64,000 bases of DNA, taken from NCBI GenBank assembly GCA_023079485.1, contig CM041115.1, positions 41,798,305 through 41,862,304 on the forward strand. Direction: 5' to 3'. The position numbers and the translations under genes are program-made. Each line of letters begins with the position of its first letter. Positions within the stretch are counted from its first letter, which is position 1. The stretch is from Archilochus colubris (Eukaryota > Chordata > Aves > Apodiformes > Trochilidae). The notes under the pieces are model-generated. The model saw nothing but the letters and a program-made list of their open reading frames with translations, did no database searches and was not told the origin of the DNA. Below, piece by piece: positions 21,489 to 34,900 of the stretch.

Positions 21489-23537
21489 AGGTTTATGTTG
21501 GCAGGAACTTAACTTAAGAATCTTGATTTATTACTTCTCATTAACTGTCAAATAAGTCCTGCTACTTTTATCCACTTAAGATTTGCCTGCTAAGTGGAAC
21601 TTCTAAATTAATCTTAAATACCAGTGTTTTAGGCTGAATAACAATGATAACCTCTGCTTTGTAAATATAACAATTATGTTAATGCATTACATGCATAGGG
21701 CTATTTTGTGAAATTCTGAGTTGTATCTACTAATTGACAGATTATTCCTTCAAGAGACAAATAATTTGTGGACTTTGTTGTCTTTTCCAAGTACAAAGTT
21801 TTGAGTCTGCTGTACATAATTCTTGACAGTGGCTGCCTGTAGAAGGTAAAGGTAATTTCTGATAGAAATTCAGACATATCAAGGCCATAAGTTTTATTAA
21901 AAAGCAACTCAAAGCAAGCCTAGCAATTCATACAATTTCTAATAATTGTTTTTAAAACTGTTTTATGTTGTAATGCTCCATATGAGAAAGTGAGAATTTA
22001 AACCTTAATGTTCTTATTTCAGTTTTAGATTTACTCTAGTGCAAGCAATGCAGTAGATACTTTATTGTCAGTAGTAAAAAGAAGAAATTATTTCTTTGGA
22101 AGCTTCATTAGTGTCTAATTTCTATGTAGCTTTCTGGTAGCAGTATTACTGTTAAGACTACAATTTCAAGGAGAATGTGTCATTTCATAAATTGTAATTT
22201 TGTATTCCTCCACCTAGCAATTAATTAGAAGTTTCATTTCCACATAACCAGATAAATGACTTTTATATTGTAACATACCATATTGCAGTATTGCATACTA
22301 TGCTGTAAAATTTGGGTATTTTGTGGACATATTTACTAATTTACACCTTATGACTTCAGAATAACAGAAGGTATTAATGGTAATTAGTATGTTTACAAGT
22401 ATAATACCTTCATACGTCTATTTTTCTTCCTGTTCTGTCTCAGAACCAGCACAAAAATGTAACTGCAAATAAATTTTCTTCTGGCTGGAGCAGAGTCTTC
22501 CAATGCCTCTAGACTGTTTTGGTTGCAATGGATTTCTAGAGGTTTTCAGTCTACACCTTCACTTGCAGAAAACAGCTCTACAACTTTGAAAGTTCTAGAG
22601 AGGGGTATGTTTGTTCAGTGCTGGGCACATGAGGAGATAATTCCTCCAGAATCTGTGCACATCAATCTCACAATTAGGCTTTTGTTATGTACACTGAAGT
22701 TTTACATATTTGTTAGATTTCACAATACCCCTATACATATGCATCACCTACTTCTGCTTCATGCTAAAATTAGTCCCATGAGGTCATTTTCATAATCTCC
22801 TCCCTCCTGCACTTGCGTAGTGCCTCCTGGTGGTGGTCGTGGGGATGAAGTAAAAATGAAGCAAAGTTCTTTCTCTGGGTATGTGCATTTCTTCAGTCTT
22901 CAGCCAAGCCGACAACATGTTCTGTTTCTTATCTCAGGGTTGCTATAGCTATCAGTTTAGCACATATATTTCCCTCATAAGGTGATGACTACCTGAACAA
23001 TTTCTTAGCTTCTATTGAACAAGCATTCTCTGTTAGCTTCTGTCAGGTCAATGTGACATGACCACTGAAGAAACACATTAAGTCAAATTTATTATGGACT
23101 TTTCCCTTTCAAAACAGAAATTTCTTTCAAAGTATCTAATTTGGCTTTCATACATCAGATTTTTATTATCATTGCATCAAGTGATCATATTCTCCCTTCA
23201 CTGGTTGAAACAACATCACAATTACATGTGACTCCACTTCTGATTTTCAAAGAAAAATATGCTATTTATAGTTTTGGACTTAGTTGATATTCACCCCTGA
23301 AAAAAACAATTTCTAAAGTAATTTATATTTTTTAAAAAGGAGATTTGGCATAATCCAGAGATATCTCTGGCTAGACATAGAGTAGTAACAAGTCACAGCT
23401 TCAGACTACCTTGTCTTATAATGTCTTTAATAATAAATAACTTTAAATGAATAAAGTATCTACTTGTTTAGCTTGAAGTAGACTCTCCAAAATTAACACC
23501 AAAGTTGAAGTAAATGATTTTAAGCATTTCTATAATT

Positions 23538-23600
23538 AAAAATAAAATAAAATAAATAAAATAAAGTAAAATAAAATAAAATAAAATAAAATAATAAAAT
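23538..23600 (+). repeat. (AAAAT)n pentanucleotide microsatellite
   Basis: About 63 bp of AAAAT/AAAT units with one G interruption (AAAGT) in the middle; the right half is almost perfect. Confidence 0.95.
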
Positions 23601-26600
23601 ATGTGCAAGCAGAAATTAAGATAAAAAGAAAATTCTTCAAGCTTTCTGAATTACTAAGGCTGTATTTGTACATAAATTTGATCATAACTCCATTAATCAA
23701 TATCTTACTGTCCTGCTAGTAGCTCAGTTCATCTTTGTAAAACCTTCATATCACTCTACAGCTGAGACTTATTTTTATCAATAATTTATTGGTTACACAA
23801 CAGTGTTAACTTCTTTTTTGTAGATGTATACCTCTTTCTAAATTGGTCTGAGGGAATGTATCTTTCAGGCAGATTAAGAAATATGCTAGAATGTTTTAAC
23901 AATAGGCTGACAGGAAGGAAATGAGTTTCATAAAAGAGCAGATAGAGAATAGTATAAGTGAAACAGAGCAAAAGCACACTTTAAAATTTCATTATCTTCA
24001 AATCATGCAAGTATTAACATGCAAAATATTAAGTAAATATGGATTTGAAAGTTAGGATTGAATATTTATTTTAAACTTTTTGAATTAAATGAAGTGGAAT
24101 AGCCAAGGCTTTCATACCTTGAGTTCAGTAAGCTTTTTTTTGCTATCTGGAAACAGGTTGAATAAATCATTGAAACTTTTCTTTTTATTCAAACTATATT
24201 GCAATTTGGTTTCTATTCTTTTATATGATACCGCTAGAGTGACTTACAGTGCTTTCTGTAGAGCTATGTGGTTCTGTAATTGTAAGAGTTTCAAGTTGAA
24301 ACAGAACTTAGAAGGAATAAGTAGTTGGAAATAATGATTTCCTCAATTTTTTTTTTCTTGCACAGCTGATGCAAGCTATTTCAGAAATATAAATAAGCAT
24401 TAAGTGCAGCTGGAATGTTTATATTTTGCTTTTTTTATTTGTTATGTCTGTGTTCAGAAATATACTACTCCACCTGTCATCAAGTATCCCAAGAAAAGCT
24501 TTTATTCTCTATAAGCTCCTGAAGCAAGAGATGTTGTAGGTTCCATTGGCTAACACAGAAGAATGTATTAATAAGCAGCTGTAGTAAAAGAAAACTCTGC
24601 AGCTGGACTCCCTCTAGGAAGAGGCCCACCAGAATGGTCCCAGTCAACAGGGATGCACTGTTTACACTGAGTGGTTTTAAGGGTAAGATAAAATTTTTTC
24701 CTCAGACAACAAACCCATAATATTTTCTGTGATATCTGAAGCTAATCTTATAGTAAACTTAGAAGAGAAATTAGTATAGGTATACAAAGACAGAAAATTA
24801 TCTGGATGCGTGGAGCACGTACAGGAATACTAAGTGAGAATAAGCAGATGTAGTGATCTGGCAAGTTTTTTCTTTTTTTAGATGGAACAATTTCCGAATT
24901 ATTGATAGGAAAAAAAACTAAGTTGTGCAGGTATACGATAAATTCTTACTGGCTCCAAAAGCATGAAAAAAAGTTCCCACTGGACCATGAAGATGACTGT
25001 AACCAAATAAATACTTCGCTACTTAACAAGAATCAATTAAATTGTAATCAACTTATGTTAATTATCTATATTTTCACTGATGCAATTGGTAAGCTGAAAG
25101 CTGCTTGTATCTGAAAATATACTCAGTTGTTCAAAAAAGCACATTCAAAAAATCATGGGTTGTTAGCCAAGAATTACATGGGGTTTGAGTAAGAGAACTG
25201 AAAGCATGGTTTATTGTTGAAAAGCACTTACTTTACTCCTTACCCTTGAAGGTGACAGAACAATGTCAGATCATTAGCACTGATTCTTCTCAGCATGTAG
25301 TTGGGGTAAAATGACTGGAAAGACCATTTTGAGAAAAAACTAAGAAGTTAATTCTAGGAAAGAATGTGAACAGCTATATCGCAGTTTGGGGCATGATAAC
25401 AATATTAACATTATAAGCCATATTCCTGTGTACTGAGCACACTAAGTTTTTGCTGAAATACCAGTGTGTCCCTTGGGTACACTGAAATTGCTTAACAGCA
25501 CCAATTATGCAATTAAGTTACACAGTTAATATATGTTAAAGACATTTAATTACTCTACAAACTGACTTCAATACTATACTCAGTAACTTTCGATTATAAA
25601 ACAGTTTTTTAAGGGTTCTTTGAAAGCAGTTAGGATGAAAAGTAGTAATTTCTTGTGATACCAAGATTTTAAAAATAACTTGGTTAATAAAACAGAGAAA
25701 CAAATTATTTCAGTTCCAAAGTTTTCTCTGGCCATAAGATAAAAATTTCTTGTTATTTTTTTATGGTTACATACATTTTATGTAAAATTTTATCTTACAT
25801 ACACTAGCATGTATATTTTAAGGTATTTTAATGGCCGCTTTATATGTTTGTAAGCTTTGTTTTTGTTTCATACTCTCAGGCACGTGTCTTAGTAATTTCT
25901 CCAAATCGCAATTTATGTATACTTAATCATTTTGCATTTTAGATTGTTGTTGTTCCTTCTGCTTTTTATATTTAAGTTATTAATTATGAATTATAGCAGC
26001 AAATAATTATAATAATTGTAAATATTCTTGTTGTGAGACTGTAGTTAAAATTCAGCTTGGGTGCTATTGTAGAAAGAATGTAAGAAAATTAGAAACCATC
26101 TATAGAAACTCAAATGATGATAGTCTGTAGACATGCTGTGCAGATTGGACTCCCTATTCTGTGTGTAATCTTTATTTTACAATATTTGCAATATTCACAG
26201 TATCAAGATAGGGAAAAGTGAACTTACAGAGGCAGAAGCAGTGGGGTAGTGTTTGGTAAAGCATAAAAAAGAGAAAATAAATTTCTGAAAACAAATGATA
26301 TGTAGTTTTTCTGGTTATCTCCACAGCAATGTGTATGACTAGGTGAAAAAGAAAGCAGTTTCCTGAGCAGGCAGATCAAGCTTTTCACATCTTTAGCATC
26401 CTACATGAGCAGACCAGCTGAAATTGTGTTTCTGGGTTTTATTTTATTTTGGAATGGGAAAAGCATATATAACTAAACCACACCTGCTATAACACTAATT
26501 TTGCATGCCTGTCATGCAAGTAATTATACTTGCCTGTTAATTGATGTAGTGTCCTGATTTCATTTTATCAAAATACTCATTGCAAAAGAAGCCTGGAATG

Positions 26601-27489
26601 AATAGGACAATGCATAACAATCACTTCTTATCTGATCTGATCACTGTCTAATCTGATGGATTATATATGAGAATATCAAACATCAAGAGCATACAGGTCA
26701 AAGTATTAAAAAGTACATGAAGTAGTCATGTATATTGATACTGTTTTGATTGGTCATTCAAATCGCATGATGCTATATTTCCTGATTAAATGGTGCAAGG
26801 CATTCATATACAAGTATAGAAATTCCAAAATCAGTGTCCATTAGATGTTCACATAAAACAATATGAAATTATCTGTTAGAGCATATTAATAAGGAAGTTT
26901 AATTTAGCTCTACTAGTCAAATCAGGGTAGATTTAGTGTCATCTCCTTGGACTCAGCAAGAAATGTTTGTTTATTAGCCCAAGCAATTTAATTATTTGCA
27001 ATGAAGGGTTAGCCCCTTGGAAATAAAAATAATGTTGAAATAAGGCTTCACCAAGGATTAAATTGAACCATCTCTAAAGACCAGTTTATTTCTAAAAACT
27101 GTGAAATCTCTGAAAATGTATATGGAAGGTAAAAATGCCATAATAAATAATGATTTTAAAAAGAAGAGAAAAAAGAAATAAAATCCTGGTGCCAGAACTT
27201 TCTGTGATTTATTTTTCCTGTTGATAAGGCTAAAAGAACCTCCAATACTGTAATTTTAATACACCATACCTTATTAAAAAACTGGTACTGATTTTAGGAG
27301 AAAAAAATTACCAACTTGTGAAACAGTGATCCTTAAAAGTAGTGTATCTGTCACTGTCTCTTATTGTACCAAAACTATATGGAATAGTTTTTGTCACAAA
27401 ATGCTTATAGTAGTATACTTGTGTGGGAAAAAAAAAAAAAGAATCCAAATCCAACTATCCCAACATTTCTAGGTGAAAAAAAAGTCATC

Positions 27490-27515
27490 CAGTCTCTGAG
27501 CAGTCTCTGAGACTG
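27490..27515. repeat. 11-bp tandem duplication overlapping a small hairpin
   Basis: CAGTCTCTGAG occurs twice head to tail (27490-27500 and 27501-27511). The second copy extends into CAGTCTC-T-GAGACTG (27501-27515), a 7-bp perfect inverted repeat. Confidence 0.9.
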
Positions 27516-27540
27516 AGTGGTACATTCGTCTTTTTGTCTG

Positions 27541-27631
27541 TGGTTTTTTTTTGTTTTGTTTTGTTTTTGTTTTTTGTTTTGGTTTGGTTTTGGTTTTTTT
27601 GTTTTTGTTTTTTTGTTTTTTGTTTTTTTTT
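27541..27631 (+). repeat. (TTTTG)n-like T/G tract
   Basis: About 90 bp of T with regularly spaced single or paired G (TTTTG, TTTTTG, TTTGG). Confidence 0.95.
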
Positions 27632-28687
27632 AATTCTTTTATCTCTGCAAAGAACGGAAATAGCTGTAATAATTTTTTACATTACTGGTGTGGCTTTGGA
27701 AGCACATTGATGAGTTGAAGCCTATAACATTAGGTCCTAGCCTCTACCCAGATTTCTGATTTTCTGCTGAATATTAAAGGAAATTTTTGAAAAATTTGTA
27801 AATGGCTATATTTACATTCCTCAGTGGTTTACCTGAGTTCTTCTCAGGACTCAATATTAATTTGTGGCCATCATTTTTCTAATCCAAAATGTAAGATATA
27901 GAAAGATTTACATATGCTTAGAATACATGTAATCTTCCATCAATTTTTAACTGTTGCATTTTTTAATTTTATATACTATTTATTTAATAGCAGGTAAAAT
28001 ATTTTTTTATAGATAGAACAGTGTTAGTCAAGTAAAAAAAAACCACATCAGAGAAATATTTGGAATCATCATACTTAAAGAAAAAAAGATAATTACACTC
28101 AGTGCATTCTTGTAACAGAAATAAATTTTAATTGAATTATTTGACAGAAAACTTGCACTAATTTTTTGACCAATAATAATTCAGTTTATTTTGTAATTTT
28201 ATGATATAGAAAAGATAAGTATTGCAAACGTGCTATAAAAAGAATGTACCTTCCTTGTGTTTGCCTGCTCCATTTGATTGTGTCTGTTTCAACACAGCTC
28301 CTTTTTGATTAACAATAGCATTATATCAAGAAAGCCATTGAATAAAAAATGCATGTTTCATGTTTTTTGTGAATGTATTCACATTAATTGATTTTTACAC
28401 ACACAAAAAAACCACCATTCCAAGAAACCTAAATAAAATTAAGATCAAAAACTGATTGCTATTACAATTTCATTGTCTCAGCAGCAAAAGGAATACTAGT
28501 CCTCAGAGTAAGTTAAAGCTTCAAGAATTTATTATATCTCTTGGATCGTTATAAATTTTTCTATGGATTACCTCAAGCAAGCACAAAACTTAGGCATGAA
28601 ATTTCAAATTTTCTGAAATTTTTAGTCTCCAAAAATGATTGAATTACTTTTTCTTTATTATTGGTCTCTACAACTACTTGGAAGTAG

Positions 28688-28990
28688 TAGTAGTGAGGTA
28701 GGGATCAGTCTCTTCTTCCATGTAGCCAGTAATAGGAGGAAAGGAAATGAACTCTGATTGCACCAAGGGAGGTTCTGATTGGATATTTGGAAAAATTGCT
28801 ATAAGAGTACTGGAACAGGTACTGGAACAGGCTGGCCGTGAAAGTGACAAAGGACTCATCTGTGGAGGTGTTCAAAAAAATATGTGGATGTAACATTTGA
28901 GTACATGGTTTAGTTTGCATGGTGGTGTTGGGTTGACGGAAGGACCTGATGATCTTAGAGATAATTTCTAGCCTTAATGACTCTGAGATG
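28688..28990 (+). mobile_element. CR1 LINE 3' UTR fragment
   Basis: Sense CR1 limited to the last 300 bp: 'tagtgaggtagggatcagtc' (about 28690) matches the GAGGTGGGGGTCGGTC region, 'ctggaacaggctggcc' (about 28820) the ACTGGAACAGGCTGCCC block, 'gtggaggtgttcaaaaaa' (about 28862) the GGAGGTGTTCAAAAAACATG block, and 'gatgatcttagag' (about 28948) the end. The tail is worn ('aatgactctgagatg'). About 60 bp between 28765 and 28810 look rearranged, and 'actggaacagg' is duplicated. Confidence 0.9.
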
Positions 28991-29740
28991 TGATCACAAG
29001 TTACTATGTCTGCATTTTGTATATACCTGTAATGTGGATACACTGAAGACAAAAAAACAGCCTCTTGAATCAGCAAAACCCTGGCTCCGCTGGCATAGTT
29101 TACTCTCTTTGAAATGTATCAAACTTATTTCCATCAGCAAAACCCCCTCCACACCAACACCACCTTTTTCACTGTTTACAACAAACTTTAAATGTATCAG
29201 GATTAATCTCATAAAAACGCTAATCAGAATGACTCCTGAAAAGTCGCCAGACAGTAGTGCAAATTGTAGCAAATACAAGAATTCCAGGAAACCTGAATAC
29301 AAAGGGAAGACCTGTATTTATCAATTTGCAAGCTGTGGCAATATTGATGAGAAGAAGGAACTTTTTACTATAAAAATTCAGAGGGAAAAGGCAAAAACCA
29401 GAAGTGAGCAGAAGTGAACTGAAGTGAATCAGAAGCCAAAAAGCCAAAAGCCTAAAGAGTGTCAAGCACCTGTGAGACCAGTGAGAAGGAGCAGTGACAC
29501 CGACGGTCAGGTGGGTTGAGGGTCGATTTTCTTCTTTCTTTTCTTAATAGACCTATCCCTCAGGTGATTAATTTGTTTAAAATGCTGTTTCCCCTATTTG
29601 TCTCCCACCATTAACCCCTAACTAAGACTCCATTCAACGTGGTTTCATTTTCCCTGAAATAAACTGTTGTAATTCATTCAAACCATAAAGCTGGTTGCTT
29701 TTGCAATTTGTATCATGTACATGCACAGTGGCTAATTTTT
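28991..29740. other. Unclassified, higher-complexity segment after a CR1
   Basis: About 750 bp less AT-rich than the flanks. A 146-codon + strand frame (28977-29417) begins inside the CR1 tail and is Lys/Ser/Thr-rich with no motif I recognise, so I do not call it a gene. Decamer repeats (cagaagtgag/cagaagtgaa/ctgaagtgaa) lie at about 29399-29432. An AATAAA at about 29658-29663 after a pyrimidine-rich stretch resembles the 3' part of an LTR or a gene 3' end, but no second LTR, primer-binding site or target duplication was seen. Confidence 0.35.
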
Positions 29741-31490
29741 CCTCAACAACAAAATATAAAATATTAGTAGGTACAGATATAGTTACCATATATCTTAGTT
29801 TAGTATCAGGCATGCAGTGAGAAAAGTGCTGCTTACTTCAGTCCAAGCTTCAGGATTTCAGAATTTAGTCATTGTAACTAAGCATTACTTTCTTGTAATT
29901 CCATGTAGGTATAATATCCATAACATATAAATTTAAAGCATTTAAAAATAAAATATACATGGAGATAGATTTTACAGATTCACATAAAATATCTAAGTAA
30001 ATCTTATTCTGTACTCATGTCTTTAAAAAAAGATAGGATTATTTGCTACTGACTTCTTAATTCTTATTTTTCTTTAGAGCTTCTACTAAACCATAAGATA
30101 AACTGGTTATACATGCAATACTTAGTGTTCAATATGTTGATTTTGTCACTGCTGTCCTTATTTATGTATGTGGAGAATTAAGTACTGCTACCTGGTAATT
30201 CTATGGTATTTGCTGAACAGATGGTCAGAAGGTCATGTAGCAACTGGTTTTACAGTGACTGGATGCATTGCAATAACAGTATATAAATATGCAGTGATGA
30301 ACCTGTTCCTATTAAGGTTTTTGTGTAGAAACTATTAATTCCCTTCATATTATTGAAATAAAAAATCAAGATTTGAAAAAATGTATTAAATATCATAAAA
30401 GTTAAATACTGTAATAATTTCATAGTGACGTAAGTTACATCTTTCGCCCTTTCAATCTTCTTGCAAAATAAATGGTTGCTTTACAAAGGCAGATTGGCTG
30501 TTGTGTCTATGCAGGTGATGTAAAATGTCATCTTTGTGTGCAAGATACTGTATAAACTTAGTAGCAGCCAAATGAAATATATCTCTTAACAGATGGATGA
30601 AAATGATGTGATAAGGGAAAGTATCTTCATCTGCCTCTGTGCAGTGCTACTATGTGTTGTTCAAATGGTCTGCATGAGATTTTAACACAAAAGATAATTA
30701 TAATAGTTGGAAAAATGTTTTTGTGCTGCCCCAGAGCTTAGGGTTATATTGAAAATGAGAATGCTGTATAATTTCTGTAGATTGAACGGCAGATATTCAG
30801 AATGATGATTACCTAGTGTAAGCAAACAGCATGAGATTGTGAAGACAGGTAGAACACCTGAGGGATTTTTTAAGTTTGCATTGTGAATAGTAACACTTCT
30901 AGCAATGTCAAGGGTTTAGGAGACTTTTTTCTTCCTCTTTTTTTTTATCAGCTACATGCTTTTCTCTTCTGAATTATTTGTATTTATATGCATATATATA
31001 TACACATACATATATTTCTCTATAAATGGGTGTTTATGTAGGCAGCTATATATCCCTGCCCTTCCACTTGCCAAAACATTAAAGATTTGCATAAAGCCCC
31101 CGAGGAAAAGACAGATCATTATGTCATACTTGGCTTGCAATAGGAAGTATTTGAAAGCATAAATTTTCAAATTACGTAACGAAGCCATTCTTTAGATATA
31201 ACACAATGTTACTGACCTCTTTAGGCAGTTTCATAATGGGGGAATGTCACCCTAATTTCGCCCCTGGGGTACCTCTTTCATATGTGCAGCCCTTTCTATC
31301 ACTTATCTTCAAAACGTTATCATGAAACCTTTCCATTATTGCCAAGAATAACTTCAGGCTCCATCTAATTCTACTTTTTTGTCTTTTATCTCTCTTTATC
31401 CCAAGGAGGTATTTGGTACATTTCTTGAAGTGAAATAGGCTATTAAATATCCCCCCAGGACAGAATACTTGCTCTTTATTAAGTCCATTT

Positions 31491-31546
31491 AAAAAAAAAA
31501 ATAAAATAAAAAAAATAAAAAAAAAATGGTGTGGGTGTGGGTGTGG
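31491..31546 (+). repeat. A-rich tract followed by GGGTGT hexamers
   Basis: A-rich (AAAAT-like) tract at 31491-31526, then GGTGTGGGTGTGGGTGTGG at 31528-31546: four G-runs separated by identical TGT loops. Could fold as a two-layer G-quadruplex on the + strand. Confidence 0.9.
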
Positions 31547-31866
31547 AAGTCTGCTCTTTTCCTGATAGGTCATGGTGACCATCAAAAAGCACACATTCTA
31601 TATAACAACTTTCTCCCTAGAGTGCATTCCTGTTCAATCTACAGAAGTTATAATACTAGGGCAGAAAGAATTCTGGCTTCATTTGATAAATTCTGAAGTC
31701 TTATAGAATAGAGCCATTCTATTTAAAGTAGACTTTTTTGACATCAAGACACAGAATAGCACATTCTGTTTTTTTTTTTAAAGTACTTTGAAAACTGAAT
31801 CATTTCTTTCAGATTTTTTTTTTAAATATTCCTTCAGATACTTATTTAAAGCAATGTTATAATTTA

Positions 31867-31923
31867 TTCTTTATTATTTATGTGATTTATTTTGTTATTA
31901 TTCTTTGCTATTTATGTGATTTA
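31867..31923 (+). repeat. 23-bp near-identical direct duplication, 34-bp period
   Basis: 'ttctttattatttatgtgattta' at 31867-31889 recurs at 31901-31923 with two differences. Confidence 0.85.
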
Positions 31924-34900
31924 AAAGCGTGCATTTAAATGATAGGATGCAATAGAAGTAATTACATTGCACTCTCAAGTACTTTGTTAAAATAGGTTAG
32001 ATTGAAAAAAAAATTGCTGTTTGGAATCAGATTTACTGTGGTCGTCCCCTTGGTGTGTATTCTCTTATGCTTTATATGATTAAAGACTACGGAAATGTAT
32101 CAATATGATGTTTGAACAGTTTCATCTGTAATCTTCTAAAAATGCTAGTTCTTGTTTGAAAGTCAAAATATTACTGTGAAAGGGGGCTGTGAAAGCAATA
32201 AGAGAGTCGATAAAGAATTAGAAAATTTCTAAGACTGAAAATTGTCCCACCATTTCAAGTGTAGGAAACTTTTGAGAGGTGGGTGTAATGGAGAAGACGT
32301 ATAGACAGATGAAAGGAAGGATTGCCTAAACCTTAGAGATGCTCTAAAAATATAATAAAACCACAGGAAAAAGAAGAGTATAATTGATTACTCACACTTC
32401 TAAATGAAAATAAGAATACAGGATTAATTGACTAAATACATTTAATTAAGCTCATAGGAGAAATAAAAGAAGAATAGCTGGCTTTAGCTATGTATATATA
32501 TATGTAGTACACAGTAGATGACTGGGATGATAGTAGCACAGCTATAATGCAAATAGAATTATTTCATTGCATTAAAAAAAAAAAAAAATAGAAAGGGTGG
32601 GAAGAACCAAACTGGCCACACAGCTGCAGATGGTGATTATACATTCCTTTTTCTGAGGAACTAGACAGCCAAGAAAATACAAAACTGGTAGAGAGAAAAA
32701 GAACTTTTTAACAGAGATGTACTTTGTTGTGATATATTTTGAATGGCAATGAACCTGAGAGCAAACGTGACAGAAAACTGCAGAATCCCTAAGCTGAATT
32801 GCCCTCAAGGCATACACAGTTGGGTGATACATGAAAGTAACTATAGCACAATAATTGCACAAGATACTTGATAGGTGACAGGTATATTAAAGACATTAAT
32901 TAAGTGAACAGAAGTGAAATTTTGCCATCTACTGAGCACTGAGCATTTCATATGGCCTAATAGCAACAAATCCTCTCACTCACTTTTCACAACAACAACA
33001 AAAAAGTTCAACACTTGTTTCTAGCTTCATCAGGGGCACCAATTAGCTGTTTGTGGTGTCTTTTTCTCTGCAATTTTCAAGAACAATTGTATCATTAGTG
33101 CATTTAAAATGCAATGTCAGCAGGAAATAAAACAATAGCTACAAGCAAAAAAGTTTACAAAGCGTAGAGCCCTTTTGTGGTTTTAGTCCTCAGCGAGGTA
33201 CATCTTGGACAGCATTTTTCTTTTTTCACTGCAATATAGAAATGGAAGATAATTTAACTCAGAATACCCCAGGATTTAGGCAGGCATCTATAAGTAGTTT
33301 GGGAAGTTCAATGACATTTTCTTACTGCTACTCAATTGTTTGATTTTAATCTTTTTTTAAAAAGAATTAGACCCTGTTAAATTCTCTTGAGACTTATGAA
33401 GAGTATAAAATCTTAACAAAATGCAGTTAAAGAATAGTTATTCTATTCAATTTCCAGATGACTGGAGCACAGCAGGAATTGCCTTTGTTAGTATATTTGA
33501 ATCACCTGACAGTAAGTAATTTTTTGCAGCAAACTTAACATCATGTAAAAACCCTAAAGTCCTCATTTTGCTTAGCTTAGTAATGGCTCTCTCAGATTTT
33601 CTAGCTTGTATGAGCAGACAGATTTGACTAAGGCTTAAATCAGTTTATATTTCAAAGTATTGTGTTCCTTGTAGGGCCAAATAGTAGAGAACATGAAAAT
33701 AATGGAACCTTTATAGGTCTCAAGTACATTTATGCTAGGAACTTAAAAGATGTTTAGGTGAAAAGGTAGAAGAAATTAAAGTACTATAGAGTGGTGCACT
33801 GTTCCATTCCATGTATTAACAACGAGAGGATCCTGTACAACTTTGGTTTCACCAAGAACATCACATTTAATGGCTGTTGCAGCACCTACACATGTCACTC
33901 TCACCTGAGTTGTTTTATACTTTTTCAGTTTTTACAGTTGCCATCTTCTTATTCTGCTGTATTGTATTCAATAAGGGGGAGTACCACAGCTTTAGGCAGT
34001 GTTCCAGGTACATAATACTGTAAAACTTCTATCAGCTATCACCTTATATCTGCTATCACCAAACCCAGAGCACATTTTCAGAAACTTAGATTATTCCTGT
34101 GTGATTATATATCACGTCATATCCATTATTGTGGATATACAGTTGCATTTTATTTTCCTTTTTTTTTTTTTTATTGTAAGTTAGCATTTTCTCACCCCAT
34201 TACTAGCACAGCATCAGATAATTCTATGACTTTCCGTAGTTGTTTTAATTTAGTTTGCCCTTTGTATGACCAGCAATCTTGGATGGTTTCTCTCTGCTTA
34301 TTTTCTCCAGTCCTTTAAAAATACCACAGGGGAAGTTAAATCATAGTACAAACACCTTTGACTTTTTGTGGATAATCTCCTGCTTGTTCTGAAACTGACC
34401 CAGTTCATGCCCACATAAGATGCAGACTTTGGCCTAGCAATAGCATGCTTGCACGGCTCACATTTCAGATAATTGCTGCATTTTTAGGCCCCTGATGAAT
34501 GCAGTTCTGACTGGGAAAGCAATGGAACAACCTTTTAGTATTGTCGTAAGAGGATATATAACCCACTCCAGCTGAGAAGCTGAACCACTACTATGTCAGG
34601 AAACTAATTTAAGACAGTGAGTTCATCTAAGTGAAATGTATTTTTTTAAACATTCTGAGGATGGATTTTTGCAACTGAATATATCAAACAGTGCGCAAGG
34701 CAGCCTTTGAAAAACAAACTTTTTAATGCAACAAAGAGCCTGCTACCCTTATGTTCTGTAATTTAATTAATCCCTAATGAATTCTGGATAAATTTATGAG
34801 GAAATAGGTCCATTGAGTCTATCAGATAAGAAATGTCATCTGTTTGTCATGTTCCCTTTAGACTTCTGTGAGCTGTATATACAACATTCTGGAAGGTGGA

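Larger units (their letters stand above)
18958..28687. other. AT-rich non-coding stretch, no gene or transposon recognised
   Basis: Nearly 10 kb with no CR1 match. Contents are the A-rich/T-rich palindromic patch at 20181-20241, an 11-bp hairpin at 20424-20448, a T-rich tract at 21411-21488, (AAAAT)n at 23538-23600, A13 near 27428-27440, an 11-bp tandem at 27490-27511 and a (TTTTG)n tract at 27541-27631. The longest open frames are about 60-93 codons, at chance level. A single small exon or non-coding RNA cannot be excluded by eye. Confidence 0.6.

Noticed and set aside
28977..29417. 146-codon + strand open frame
   Set aside because: Begins within a CR1 tail, low-complexity Lys/Ser/Thr composition, no domain recognised, and no splice or promoter context that I could defend.
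30985..31020. Possible CRISPR-like or regularly spaced repeats in (TA)/(CATA) patches
   Set aside because: Short alternating AT microsatellite with no spacer structure; vertebrate context.
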